Shown: piece by piece, positions 24,347-33,141 of the stretch
Position numbering within the stretch: position 1 is the stretch's first letter
Layout of the letters: the number at the start of each line of letters is the position of its first letter
From: Paenibacillus sp. FSL R7-0345
GTDB taxonomy: Bacteria; Bacillota; Bacilli; Paenibacillales; Paenibacillaceae
Length of the DNA stretch: 64,000 nt
Reading direction: 5' to 3'
Assembly (NCBI RefSeq): GCF_038595055.1
Contig: NZ_CP152002.1
Span: 1,284,501-1,348,500 of the forward strand
Translations under genes and position numbers: made by a program
The notes under the pieces: model-generated
What the model saw: only the letters and a program-made list of their open reading frames with translations
What the model was told of the DNA's origin: nothing
Database searches by the model: none

Positions 24347-25489
24347 ATGAGAGAGAAAACCTTTGTACTGGCACCGGATTCTTTTAAAGAGAGCATGACC
24401 GCGAAGGAAGTCTGTACGGCAATGGAAAAAGGGCTGCGGAAGGTTTATCCCGGTGCTGAATATATACATGTTCCGATGGCGGACGGCGGGGAGGGTACGG
24501 TTCAGTCCCTGGTAGATGCTTCGGGCGGGCAGATGTATACAAAAGAAGTGACAGGGCCGCTGGGCCAGCCGGTTAAGGCACAATACGGCATCATGGGCGA
24601 CGGTCTGACGGCAGCGATTGAGATGGCTTCAGCCAGCGGAATACAGCTGGTGAATAAGGCAGACCGCAACCCGCTGATTACGACCACCTACGGGACCGGC
24701 GAACTGATCCGGGAATGCCTGGACCGCGGCATCCGCAGCATCATCATTGGCATCGGCGGCAGCGCGACAAATGACGGGGGCACCGGAATGGCGGAGGCGC
24801 TTGGCGCAAAATTCCTGGATGCCGCGGGTGGGATGCTGCCGCGCGGCGGCGGCAGTCTGGACCGTTTGGCCAGCATCGATGTGTCGGGGCTGGATGAGCG
24901 GCTGCAGCAAGTGCAGCTGATCGTGGCCTGTGATGTAACCAACCCGCTGTGCGGTGAACGGGGCGCATCCGTTGTATTCGGACCGCAAAAAGGCGCTACG
25001 CCTGAGCTGGTGCAGCAGCTCGATGCTAATCTGGCCCATTATGCGGAAGTAGTCAAACAGCAGCTTGGCAAGGATGTCCGCGAACTGCCGGGTGCCGGAG
25101 CGGCCGGAGGGCTTGGCGCGGGACTGATGATTTTTACCCGGGCCACACTGCAGCGGGGCATCGAGATCGTGATTCAATATACCGGCCTGAAGGAAAAAAT
25201 AGCGGATGCCGATCTGGTGTTCACCGGTGAAGGCGGCATCGACTTCCAGACCAAGTTCGGCAAAACGCCTTATGGCGTAGCCGCCACTGCCAAGGAAAGC
25301 GGAAAAAAAGTCATCGCCCTGGCCGGCTACATCGGCGAAGGCATTGATACGCTGTACGCCGAGGGCATCGACGCGATCTTCGGCATCGTTCCCGGCGCCT
25401 CCGAGCTGGAAAAGCTGCTGAAGGACGGTCCGGCCAACGTCGAGCGGACCTGTGAGAACATTGCCAGAGTGCTGAAGCTGGCCGATTAA
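24347..25489 (+). CDS. glxK: Glycerate kinase
   Basis: A 380-residue type I glycerate kinase (GarK/GlxK family), phosphorylating glycerate with ATP to feed lower glycolysis. Family motifs: LAPDSFKESMTAKEV near the N-terminus, MADGGEGTVQSLV (about 45-57), GIGGSATNDGGTGMAEALGA (about 139-158) and the ATP-site GAGAAGGLGAGL. Length is typical. GGGGTGAGG precedes the ATG. Co-transcribed with the GntP permease. Whether it makes 2- or 3-phosphoglycerate cannot be told; the family usually makes the 2-phosphate. Confidence 0.93.
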   Translation: MREKTFVLAPDSFKESMTAKEVCTAMEKGLRKVYPGAEYIHVPMADGGEGTVQSLVDASGGQMYTKEVTGPLGQPVKAQYGIMGDGLTAAIEMASASGIQLVNKADRNPLITTTYGTGELIRECLDRGIRSIIIGIGGSATNDGGTGMAEALGAKFLDAAGGMLPRGGGSLDRLASIDVSGLDERLQQVQLIVACDVTNPLCGERGASVVFGPQKGATPELVQQLDANLAHYAEVVKQQLGKDVRELPGAGAAGGLGAGLMIFTRATLQRGIEIVIQYTGLKEKIADADLVFTGEGGIDFQTKFGKTPYGVAATAKESGKKVIALAGYIGEGIDTLYAEGIDAIFGIVPGASELEKLLKDGPANVERTCENIARVLKLAD

Positions 25490-25495
25490 AGATTG

Positions 25496-25545
25496 AAAAA
25501 GGCTACCTCCTGAGCGGACTATTCCGTGGGGGCAGCCTTTTTTTA
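25496..25545. terminator. Bidirectional terminator between glxK and cdaR-type genes
   Basis: AAAAAGGCTACC at 25496-25507 pairs imperfectly with GGGGGCAGCCTTTTTTT; both strands show a T run, fitting the convergent genes. Confidence 0.7.
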
Positions 25546-25546
25546 G

Positions 25547-26575
25547 CTACTTATACAGTGCCAACAAACCATAAGTAAGCTCCAGCAGCTGTAGCAGGTT
25601 GCGCGGATCCTTGCCGGTCAGACTCTCAATCCTTTTCAGCCTGTATTGCAGGGTGTTGCGATGGATGTTTAACGCCTCAGAGGTCTGGGAGACACTACAG
25701 TTATGGTTGATAAAGCTGCGCAGCGTCTCCAGCAGATCGGCGGTATCCTCCAGCTTGACCACTGTACCCGCACTTGCGGTCAGCTTCGCATGGCTCAGCT
25801 TCACCAGAAATTCATGCTCTGCGTAATGGATAATCTGCCGGTCTGGTTTAAGTGCCAGCAGAATGCCCATGGCCGATTTAGCCTGCCGGTAGCTCTCGGC
25901 GATGTTGGCCTCCTGCTTGCCGGCTGCCAGCAAAGCACGGGGCTGTCGATCAAGCAGCTGAGGGATCAGCGGCGTGCAATCCTCCTGATTCTGGACCAGG
26001 ATCAGCCAGCTGTCCTCCTCGATGTGGAAGGAGGGATGCGTAAGCAGCAGCTTGGATTGTGTCTCCGGCGGGACGAAGTTCTTGAGCAGCAGTACCGTGG
26101 TTTTGAGCAAAAGATCAAGCTGATAGGCAGAGGCTTCCTTGCGCAGCTTCTGCGTGTAGGCTCCCTGGTGGGACAGCAGCAGCTCCAGAAAGGCCTTCTT
26201 GCGGCTTGCTTCATTGGCAAGATCCTCAAGGGTGTTCCTTTGTTCGATCAATAGCGAGACGGTGGTCCGGACGATGTTACAAAACGGGCGGACCTCATCG
26301 GGATTGCCGGATATGCCGATTACACCGACACGGTTGCCGGCGATGACAATCGGCTCGTTGGTGCCTTTTTTCTCAAAACGGCCGTCCTGCCAGACCTCGA
26401 TCATTTTACCGGTAGCCAGAGCTTTGACCGCCCCTTGATGAACCGTACCGACCCGTTCCCGGGTTCCGCTGCCGATGATAATGCCTTCATGATTCATAAT
26501 GTTAATGTTATAGGGGATGTCCATCATCATCTTGTCTACAATTTCCTGTGCCTGTTTCTCTGAGAGCTGCAGCAA
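25547..26575 (-). CDS. CdaR-family sugar-diacid/glycerate regulator
   Basis: A 342-residue CdaR/PucR-type activator: diacid recognition domain (about 1-135, AQEIVDKMMMDIPYNINIMN, GTRERVGTVHQGA), GGDEF-like middle, and C-terminal HTH (about 285-340, VSQTSEALNIHRNTLQYRLKRIE). It would sense glycerate or a diacid and activate the convergent permease-kinase operon. Start set at TTG 26575, preceded by GAGGAGG at 9 nt spacing and aligning with the N-terminus expected for CdaR; an ATG 57 bp further up has no ribosome binding site. Confidence 0.85.
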   Translation of the reverse strand: MLQLSEKQAQEIVDKMMMDIPYNINIMNHEGIIIGSGTRERVGTVHQGAVKALATGKMIEVWQDGRFEKKGTNEPIVIAGNRVGVIGISGNPDEVRPFCNIVRTTVSLLIEQRNTLEDLANEASRKKAFLELLLSHQGAYTQKLRKEASAYQLDLLLKTTVLLLKNFVPPETQSKLLLTHPSFHIEEDSWLILVQNQEDCTPLIPQLLDRQPRALLAAGKQEANIAESYRQAKSAMGILLALKPDRQIIHYAEHEFLVKLSHAKLTASAGTVVKLEDTADLLETLRSFINHNCSVSQTSEALNIHRNTLQYRLKRIESLTGKDPRNLLQLLELTYGLLALYK

Positions 26576-26811
26576 CCGTTTTATCCTCCTCTGCCAAACA
26601 TGACCTGCGGCATGATCATATACTTTGTGCACATGAACAAAATTATAACGGTTTCATCAGCTTGATTAAAGCGGGAGATGTGTCTTTTTGGAGAAACCGG
26701 TTAATGAAGCTGATAGGGTACGTTTAGGCCTGACAAAGCCGGATGATCCAGCAACAAAAGCTGCCGCCGGACCGTCTAATTTATATCAGCAACAAGCTAA
26801 GGAGGGATTTT

Positions 26812-27537
26812 ATGCATACTGGAAAAAAGACAAGTAAGCTGGCCCAGGCTGCCGCCGCGTTCGTACTTCTTGCTGCCTGCAGCAATACACCGGCAGCAGA
26901 GCCGGAGGCTACAGCAACGCCGGTACAGACAGAGCAGCCTGCCGCAAGCCCGGTGCCAAGCCAGCCACCGGAACCGTCAGCTGAGCCTTCTGCATCCGCA
27001 TCCCCGGCCGCTGTGCCGGATGAAGGAACACCGCCCACCGCACTTGAAGCAGCCTCGACAGTAATGAATGCACTGAAGAACGGCAACATGGAAACACTGT
27101 CCGCGTGGGTATCGCGGGATCACGGAGTACGCTTTTCGCCATATGGCTATGTGGACACTGAAAACGATCTGGTGTTCACCCAAGAGGAGATTAGCGGTTT
27201 AATGAAGGACTCCGAACAACGTTTATGGGGGAGCTTCCAAGGAAGCGGAGAGCCGATTAATCTGACTTTTGCAGAGTATTTCGAACGGTTCGTATATGAT
27301 GCAGATTTTGCCGATGATGCGCAAATCTCCCTGAACACGGCGGAGAATAAAGGGACGATGATCAACAACATTAAAGAAGTGTACCCCGCCGACAAATATG
27401 ATTATGTAGATTACCACATCAGCAGCATCGATCCGCAGTATCAGGGGATGGACTGGCGCAGTCTGCGGCTGGTGTTTGAGAAGATTGGTGAAGATCGGAT
27501 TCTGGTAGGGATTGTGCATGATGAGTGGACGCCTTAA
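26812..27537 (+). CDS. Lipoprotein with Pro/Ser/Ala-rich linker
   Basis: A 241-residue predicted lipoprotein: lipobox VLLAAC (Cys about residue 23), a long low-complexity linker rich in Pro, Ala, Ser and Glu (about 28-80) and a globular C-terminal domain (from TALEAASTVMNALKNGNMETL) seen in many Bacillales surface proteins of unknown function. AAGGAGG is 7 nt before the ATG. Upstream (26649-26714) GGTTTC and GAAACC and ATCAGCTT/AAGCTGAT form nested inverted repeats, possibly regulatory. Function unknown. Confidence 0.75.
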   Translation: MHTGKKTSKLAQAAAAFVLLAACSNTPAAEPEATATPVQTEQPAASPVPSQPPEPSAEPSASASPAAVPDEGTPPTALEAASTVMNALKNGNMETLSAWVSRDHGVRFSPYGYVDTENDLVFTQEEISGLMKDSEQRLWGSFQGSGEPINLTFAEYFERFVYDADFADDAQISLNTAENKGTMINNIKEVYPADKYDYVDYHISSIDPQYQGMDWRSLRLVFEKIGEDRILVGIVHDEWTP

Positions 27538-27678
27538 CCGAATAGGAATGTAAAAGAAGGCGCAATCCCGTCACGGTGTGGGAGCTGCGTTTTCTTTTGA
27601 TTTTGGGCTCCATTCCCAAAGGTATGAAACGTTTAATGCTGTTAAATCGTAGTAAATAAAAAAAGTGAGGTGTTTACC

Positions 27679-27825
27679 ATGAATAATAAATCGCTTACGA
27701 CTGGCGTCTCTTTAGGCCTTTGCTTCGGAGTTATATTTTGGGTAGCCCTTGATAGCGTATTGTTTGGAATTATTTTCGGAATCATTTTTGGAGTTATATT
27801 CTCCCAGACTAATACTAAGGAGTAA
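27679..27825 (+). CDS. Small glycine-zipper membrane protein
   Basis: A 48-residue hydrophobic protein: MNNKSLTTGVSLGLCFGV, then repeated FGIIFGIIFGVIF, ending NTKE. The G-x-x-x-G spacing suggests tight helix packing in the membrane. GTGAGGTG lies before the ATG and a strong bidirectional terminator follows. Similar small proteins with unknown function occur in Bacillales. Coding is supported by ribosome binding site, composition and terminator. Confidence 0.65.
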   Translation: MNNKSLTTGVSLGLCFGVIFWVALDSVLFGIIFGIIFGVIFSQTNTKE

Positions 27826-27906
27826 GTTTCATACTTGCCAGGCATGAATCTATATAGAGGAGAAAAACAGTAGGGCTAACATAGTATTTAATGAGTTACA
27901 ACATAT

Positions 27907-27948
27907 AAAAGGCCGTGCCTACCTTCAAGGTAAGCACGGCCTTTTTTT
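27907..27948. terminator. Strong bidirectional terminator
   Basis: AAAGGCCGTGC...GCACGGCCTTT forms a long stem (27908-27920 with 27932-27944) with T runs on both strands, between the small gene and the convergent SLH gene. Confidence 0.9.
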
Positions 27949-27956
27949 AAAGCGTC

Positions 27957-28925
27957 TTATTTCAACTTAATCGCGGAACCCGCACCAGCAGCACTGCCAT
28001 CAGAAGCCTGCACAGTTGCTGTGTAGCCTTCCGGCAGGTAGGTCACAACGGAGGCGCTGGAGATGACCTGCGGGTACATGCTGTTAGGATCTGGCTTGGT
28101 AACGCTGAAGTAGATTACAGCGGTTTTATCTTTGCCGAATTCGATCTTGTCGATAGCCAGGCCGTAGCCCGGGTTCGGCAGGTTGTTGACGGTGACGGTG
28201 GCTTTGCTGATGCCGTCGGCCGCTTTTTCCAGCTTCACTTCTGCATCGTATTCGTAGGCTGGAGCTTCAGCGCTGTCGTCGGGAGTAATAACTTCCTTCG
28301 CGAATTTGGCTGCATCATAGATCCAGACCGCCGCTTCGGTGCGGGTTACCGCATCGGTCGGACGGAAGGTGCCGTTGGTGCCAAGGGTTACGATACGGGT
28401 GTTGACCAGAATCTGCAGGCTTCCCATCTGCTCGTTGGACATTTTGTCGCCGTCGGAAACCATCGCGTACATCATCGTTACCGGGAAGTTCCCTTTGCTC
28501 TGCAGCGCTTGGGTCAGCAGATGCGCGAACTGGGCGCGGGTGATCGATCCGTTCGGATCTACGGTTTTGTCCAGGGACAGACCGTTCTGCTTGGCCGTTA
28601 CGAATGCGGATGCATACCAGGCATTATCTTTTACTTTGTCAAAATAGTCGCTCGCCTTACCGGATTCGGTAGGGGAAAGCTTCAGGCCGCTGACGATGAA
28701 CTGCACGCCTTGGGCAAAGGTTACTTTTGATTTTGGTGCGAACAGATCGCTTGTTACTCCGTTAACAATGCCTTCACTGTGCAGTGCGTTGATCTTTGCT
28801 TCGTTAGCATCGCCCTTCATATCGGAAAAGGCAAACGCCGATGTTCCCATGGATACTGTTGCCGCCAGGATACCGCACGCTATTGTCAGTTTTTTAGCGC
28901 CAGTCTGGAATGATAATTTCTTCAT
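27957..28925 (-). CDS. S-layer-homology domain protein
   Basis: A 322-residue exported protein: signal peptide (MKKLSFQTGAKKLTIACGIL to about AFA, residue 32), then three SLH-type repeats: FSDMKGDANEAKINALHSEG (33-85), YFDKVKDNAWYASAFVTAKQ (about 90-145) and a third with TNGTFRPTDAVTRTEAAVWIY (about 180-215), and a C-terminal beta domain. SLH domains bind pyruvylated secondary cell-wall polymer. ATG 28925 is preferred, with GAGGTGA upstream; a GTG 9 bp earlier overlaps it. Role beyond surface anchoring unknown. Confidence 0.85.
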   Translation of the reverse strand: MKKLSFQTGAKKLTIACGILAATVSMGTSAFAFSDMKGDANEAKINALHSEGIVNGVTSDLFAPKSKVTFAQGVQFIVSGLKLSPTESGKASDYFDKVKDNAWYASAFVTAKQNGLSLDKTVDPNGSITRAQFAHLLTQALQSKGNFPVTMMYAMVSDGDKMSNEQMGSLQILVNTRIVTLGTNGTFRPTDAVTRTEAAVWIYDAAKFAKEVITPDDSAEAPAYEYDAEVKLEKAADGISKATVTVNNLPNPGYGLAIDKIEFGKDKTAVIYFSVTKPDPNSMYPQVISSASVVTYLPEGYTATVQASDGSAAGAGSAIKLK

Positions 28926-29006
28926 GTGCCTCACCTCTTATACTCCTAGATGGGGAAAAGCGGCAAAAGGTTGCAGACTCGCGCAAATTAATTGCAATTT
29001 TAAAAG

Positions 29007-29513
29007 TTAGCCGCGCAGCAGCGACTCCGCACCGTCCACAAAAATCTCCGTCCCCGTAACATGGAACGACTCATCCGAGGCCAGGAACAGCACCAGATTC
29101 GCGACCTGCTCCGGCTTGCCGGGAGCCTGCTCCAGCGGATGGCTGCCCTCCGGAAATTCTACCGGAATTTTTACTTCCTCCAGAGCATCGCTCTTATAAG
29201 TATTATCGTCAATTTTCGTATCTATAGCCCCCGGGCAGACTGCATTCACGCGAATCGCGTACTGGGCCAGCTCAAGCGCCGCCATTTTCATAAAAGCAAC
29301 CTGTCCTGCCTTGGAGGAAGCATATGCCGCCGCACCCACATTGGAGAACACCCGGTTGCCGTTAATTGAGCTGGTGATGATAATGCTGCCGCCGTGTTCC
29401 TTCATTAATGGAACGGCATATTTCACGGTGGTGAAGGTGCTGCGCAGATTGGTGTTCAGCGTCTCATCCCACTCATCCACGGTAAGCTTCTCAATCGGGG
29501 CCATCGTCCCGTG
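29007..29513 (-). pseudogene. 5'-truncated short-chain dehydrogenase (SDR)
   Basis: The last about 168 codons of an SDR gene are present: GTMAPIEKLTVDEWDETLNTNL, IIITSSINGNR with the catalytic Ser, Y-x-x-x-K in AYASSKAG, the VNAVCPGAIDT motif and the C-terminal FVDGAESLLRG. The Rossmann N-terminus with TGxxxGIG and NNAG is absent; homology ends abruptly at about 29513, and the open frame continues upstream into unrelated sequence with no start signal. The gene therefore lost about 85 codons by deletion or rearrangement and is probably inactive. Confidence 0.8.
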
Positions 29514-29681
29514 CTGAAAAATTTCAAAAGCCTTCCGGCGCGTCAGTAACTTAATACCCGCATGACCCAGTATGAACCACTCACAGCAGGGCTCCGGCGT
29601 TGATCTAAGCTGCAGTTTCGCAGTACACTTAAGCGATGAGAGCGCTATTATCACTTTTAATATAGAACTGGAGAACAATAG

Positions 29682-31661
29682 ATGAATCAGCAGCAACGCG
29701 TACAGCGGATGAATATCGGGATTTTTGCCCATGTCGATGCCGGGAAGACGACGACTACGGAGCATCTTTTATATGAAAGCGGACGGATTCGCGCACTCGG
29801 CAGTGTAGATAGCGGCACAGCTGTGACTGATTCGATGGAAGTGGAGCGGCAGCGGGGCATCTCGGTGCGGGCGGCGCTGGCCTCTTTTAGCTGGCGGGGC
29901 GTGCAGGTGAACCTGGTCGATACGCCGGGCCATGTCGATTTCCTGTCTGAGGTGGAGCGGAGCCTGCGGGTGATGGACTGCGCGGTGCTGATCCTCTCGG
30001 CGGTCGAAGGCGTACAGGCACAGAGCGAGATGATCTGGAATGCGCTGCGCAAGCTGGGGATTCCTACGCTGATTTTTGTCAATAAAATGGACCGGACCGG
30101 CGCGGACCCTGAAGCGGTGCTGGCACAGGCGCGGACCTATCTGTCTGGTGACATTATCCCGGTGCAGCAGCCGCTTGGTTCGGAGCAGGATTATAAAGGT
30201 GCGGCCGATCTGTGGTCCGGTGAGGCAGAGGCGGATGCGCGGACTGAGCTGCTGGAGACACTGGCGGAACGGGATGAGTCGCTGCTGGAGCTGTACATGG
30301 CGGGCGGAGAGCCGGATCTTCTTTATTGGAAAAAATACATGCAGACCGCCGCTGCCGGCGGGCGGCTGTTCCCGCTCGTATACGGAGTTGCAGCCAAGGG
30401 AATCGGCATTACAGAGCTGCTGGATGCAATGACCGACTATTTCCCGCGGGCCGGGGGAGATGCGGAGCAGCCGGTGTCCGGCATTGTCTACAACATCCAG
30501 CGGGACAAAAGCATGGGCCGGATGGCCTTTGTCCGTCTGTATGAGGGGACCATCCGCAACCGTGACACGGTAACGAATTACTCCCAGGAGACAGAGGCCA
30601 AAGTAACGCAGATCCGCAAGGTGGAAGGCGGCCGTACCGAGGATGTCGGCGCGCTTGAAGCCGGCGACATTGCGGTAGTCTACGGCCTGTCCGGCGTGCG
30701 GATCGGCGATGTGCTGGGCCGGCCGGATGCGGTTCCGCAGGAGACGAAGCTGGCTGTGCCGCTGCTGACCGTGCGGGTGTTCTGGGATGCAGACATGGAC
30801 GACCACAAGGTCATCGCTGCACTGCAGGAGCTGGCAGATGAAGATCCGCAGCTTGGCGCGGAGTGGCTGCCGGAGGAGCGTGAGCTGCACATCAAGGTGA
30901 TGGGGCCGATCCAGCTGGAGGTGCTGGACAGCGTAATGCAGAGCCGGTACGGCCTGAAGGTCACCTTCGGCCAGCCGTCGGTGATCTACAAGGAAACGCC
31001 GCGCGCAGCAGGCGAGGGCTATGTCGCCTACCTGATGCCAAAGCCGTGCTGGGCGATTCTGCGGTTTCATATTGAGCCCGGCCCGCCGGGCAGCGGTCTC
31101 GTATACGAATCGGTCGTGCGAAGCTCCGATCTGCTGCCGCAGTACCAGAACGAGACGGCGCGCCGTGTACCCGAGGCGCTGCAGCAGGGATTGTACGGCT
31201 GGGAGGTCACCGACCTGAAGGTGACGCTGGTGGAGGGGAACCATCATGTGTGGCATACGCATCCGCTGGATTTTGCGGTCGCTACGCCGATGGGGCTGAT
31301 GGACGGGCTGAACCGGATTGGCACCCGGCTGCTGGAGCCGATCCTGGCCGTGCGCATCGCCCTGCCGGAGGAGAACGCCGGCCGCGTGATGAACGACCTT
31401 GTGCAGATGCGCGGCAGCTTCGAACCGCCGGTGCTGCAGGGCGAGCGGATGGTCATCGAAGGCCGGCTGCCGCTGGCTACGTCACTGGATTATCCGGTGA
31501 CGCTCAGCTCCTACACGAAGGGGCGCAGCACCTTTGCATCCGCTTTTGCCGGCTACGAGCCGTGTCCACCGGACGTTACCGCCGAGCGTACGCGCCGCGG
31601 TGTGAATCCGCTGGACCAGGCGAAGTATATTTTGAGTGTACGGAAGGCTTTACAGGGGTGA
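29682..31661 (+). CDS. TetM-like ribosomal protection GTPase
   Basis: A 659-residue EF-G-like translational GTPase of the Tet(M)/Tet(O)/OtrA group. G motifs: AHVDAGKTTTTEHLLY (16-31), DTPGH and NKMD; domain II from about 260, domains III-V to the end with EGNHHVWHTHPLDF and TKGRSTFASAF. Length fits the family (about 640-660). Such proteins dislodge tetracycline from the ribosome, but chromosomal relatives of uncertain resistance role are common in Paenibacillus. GGAGAA precedes the ATG. GC-rich; no mobile element adjoins it. Confidence 0.82.
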   Translation: MNQQQRVQRMNIGIFAHVDAGKTTTTEHLLYESGRIRALGSVDSGTAVTDSMEVERQRGISVRAALASFSWRGVQVNLVDTPGHVDFLSEVERSLRVMDCAVLILSAVEGVQAQSEMIWNALRKLGIPTLIFVNKMDRTGADPEAVLAQARTYLSGDIIPVQQPLGSEQDYKGAADLWSGEAEADARTELLETLAERDESLLELYMAGGEPDLLYWKKYMQTAAAGGRLFPLVYGVAAKGIGITELLDAMTDYFPRAGGDAEQPVSGIVYNIQRDKSMGRMAFVRLYEGTIRNRDTVTNYSQETEAKVTQIRKVEGGRTEDVGALEAGDIAVVYGLSGVRIGDVLGRPDAVPQETKLAVPLLTVRVFWDADMDDHKVIAALQELADEDPQLGAEWLPEERELHIKVMGPIQLEVLDSVMQSRYGLKVTFGQPSVIYKETPRAAGEGYVAYLMPKPCWAILRFHIEPGPPGSGLVYESVVRSSDLLPQYQNETARRVPEALQQGLYGWEVTDLKVTLVEGNHHVWHTHPLDFAVATPMGLMDGLNRIGTRLLEPILAVRIALPEENAGRVMNDLVQMRGSFEPPVLQGERMVIEGRLPLATSLDYPVTLSSYTKGRSTFASAFAGYEPCPPDVTAERTRRGVNPLDQAKYILSVRKALQG

Positions 31662-31762
31662 AGCAGTTTAAGCTGTCATGTTAAAAGCTGGTGCGTAAAC
31701 CTCACCCCAAACCTGCAAACCGGCGCCGTATATCCACTCTGACGCAATCCGAGCTGACGGAT

Positions 31763-31951
31763 AAGTGTATTCTGTGCAACTAAAAACCTGAAAAGTAACA
31801 TATTTCTGTAGTTAACTGCATTTTGTACAACTAAAAACAGTCAAAAGTCAGAATTTCCGCGAAAATCGTTATTTTAATGGTACAGAATGCAGTTATATAG
31901 CAAATTAGCTCCAATATCCCAACTTTAGTTGTACAGAGTGCAGCTATTCGG
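31763..31951. repeat. Second four-copy intergenic repeat, two reverse and two forward
   Basis: A unit near TTTAGTTGTACAGAATGCAGTTA occurs in forward orientation at 31879-31901 (partial) and 31923-31945 and in reverse at 31763-31785 and 31813-31836. Outer and inner copies can pair across 190 bp. It lies in the 31662-32277 gap; the rest of the gap holds only the promoter at 32168-32196. Confidence 0.7.
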
Positions 31952-32167
31952 AATCCATCAAAAGAAGAGGGTAAAACACATCTCTTTCAGGCACCCTATA
32001 TGTTGCAGCTTTACATAAAAGGGAGTAGCCGCGACTTCTGCCTTCCATTTATATAGTAGAAAATAATGGCTGTAAGGGCTCTTCAGAGCACAAACTGGAC
32101 TGTGGCTATAAAGCTGCATTTATCGACTAGATTCGCCAGCTTTCGTCAAATACTTTGCCGGTTTACC

Positions 32168-32196
32168 TTGACACAGTGTATATGCCATGCCATAAT
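32168..32196 (+). promoter_or_regulatory. Promoter of amino-acid ABC operon
   Basis: TTGACA (32168-32173), 17-bp spacer, CATAAT (32191-32196): a near-consensus sigma-A promoter about 80 bp before the first gene. Confidence 0.7.
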
Positions 32197-32277
32197 GTTT
32201 CAGACTAAAAGACTATGATAAGTTGGACATCATCTGACAGAATGATTGTTCCGTTACTAAACGAGGGGGAAGTTATA

Positions 32278-33123
32278 ATGATGAAAAAGAAATTTGTACC
32301 AGGTGTTCTGACCTTGTTGCTGGGTGCAGTAATTGCAGGTTGCGGAAACAATAATGCAGCTGATTCCGGAGCGAAAAACAATGCTGGGGCAGACGTAAAG
32401 ACTATCACTGCTGCAACGAGCGGAGTGAGCAATCCTTTCAGTTATGAAAAGGACGGTCAGCTGACAGGTTACGATGTAGAAGTTATGAAGGCTGTTTTCG
32501 AAGGTCTTCCCGAATATAAATTGGATGTACAAGCTATTGAATTTGAAGGCATTCTGACTGGTCTTGATAACGGGCGTTTCCAGCTCGGCGCGAACAACTT
32601 CAGCTCTAATGAAGAAAGACGCAGCAAATACGATTTCTCTCTGCCGATCATTGAGAATGCCAATGTATTCGTAGTACGCAAGGATGACGAGACGCTCAAG
32701 TCCGTTGAAGATCTGAAAGGCTATAAGGCTGTAACAGAAGTAGGGAACTCCGGCGCAACACTGCTTGAGAACTATAATGAAGCGCACCCGGATGCCAAAG
32801 CAGAAATCATGTACACTGACGAGAACTTCGTGAAGCAGTTCGAAGGAATCGAAGCAGGCAAGTACGATGTGCGCATCATTTCCCGCGTATCTGCTGAAAA
32901 AGCGATCAAAGAGCACGGCTTTACCAACCTGAAGGTTGTTTCCTTCTCCACCGAGAATAGTGATCCAGGTTCTTACATCCTGTTCTCTAAGTCCCCAGAC
33001 AGTACACTGCTCGATGCAGTCAACAATAGAATCAAAGAAATGTATAACGACGGCACATTGCTGAAAATCAGCGAAGAACAGCTGGGCGGCGACTACCTGC
33101 CTAAAAAAGAGCTAATGGAGTAA
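32278..33123 (+). CDS. Amino-acid ABC transporter substrate-binding lipoprotein
   Basis: A 281-residue lipoprotein: lipobox VIAGC and a family 3 extracellular solute-binding domain (NPFSYEKDGQLTGYDVEVMK, FQLGANNFSSNEERRSKYDFS, KYDVRIISRVSA). Binds a polar amino acid or derivative outside the cell and hands it to the membrane permease. GAGGGGG is 8 nt before the first of two ATGs. First gene of an operon that continues with a CapA-type protein, one permease and an ATPase; ligand not determinable by eye. Confidence 0.88.
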   Translation: MMKKKFVPGVLTLLLGAVIAGCGNNNAADSGAKNNAGADVKTITAATSGVSNPFSYEKDGQLTGYDVEVMKAVFEGLPEYKLDVQAIEFEGILTGLDNGRFQLGANNFSSNEERRSKYDFSLPIIENANVFVVRKDDETLKSVEDLKGYKAVTEVGNSGATLLENYNEAHPDAKAEIMYTDENFVKQFEGIEAGKYDVRIISRVSAEKAIKEHGFTNLKVVSFSTENSDPGSYILFSKSPDSTLLDAVNNRIKEMYNDGTLLKISEEQLGGDYLPKKELME

Positions 33124-33141
33124 CAGCAGAAAGGTGATCGT

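Noticed and set aside
26640..26811. Possible riboswitch before the Pro/Ser-rich lipoprotein
   Set aside because: Inverted repeats are present, but no conserved aptamer core or terminator is visible.
29769..31262. 497-codon minus-strand open frame opposite the TetM-like gene
   Set aside because: Shadow of a GC-rich coding strand; His/Arg/Gln-rich composition and no start signal.
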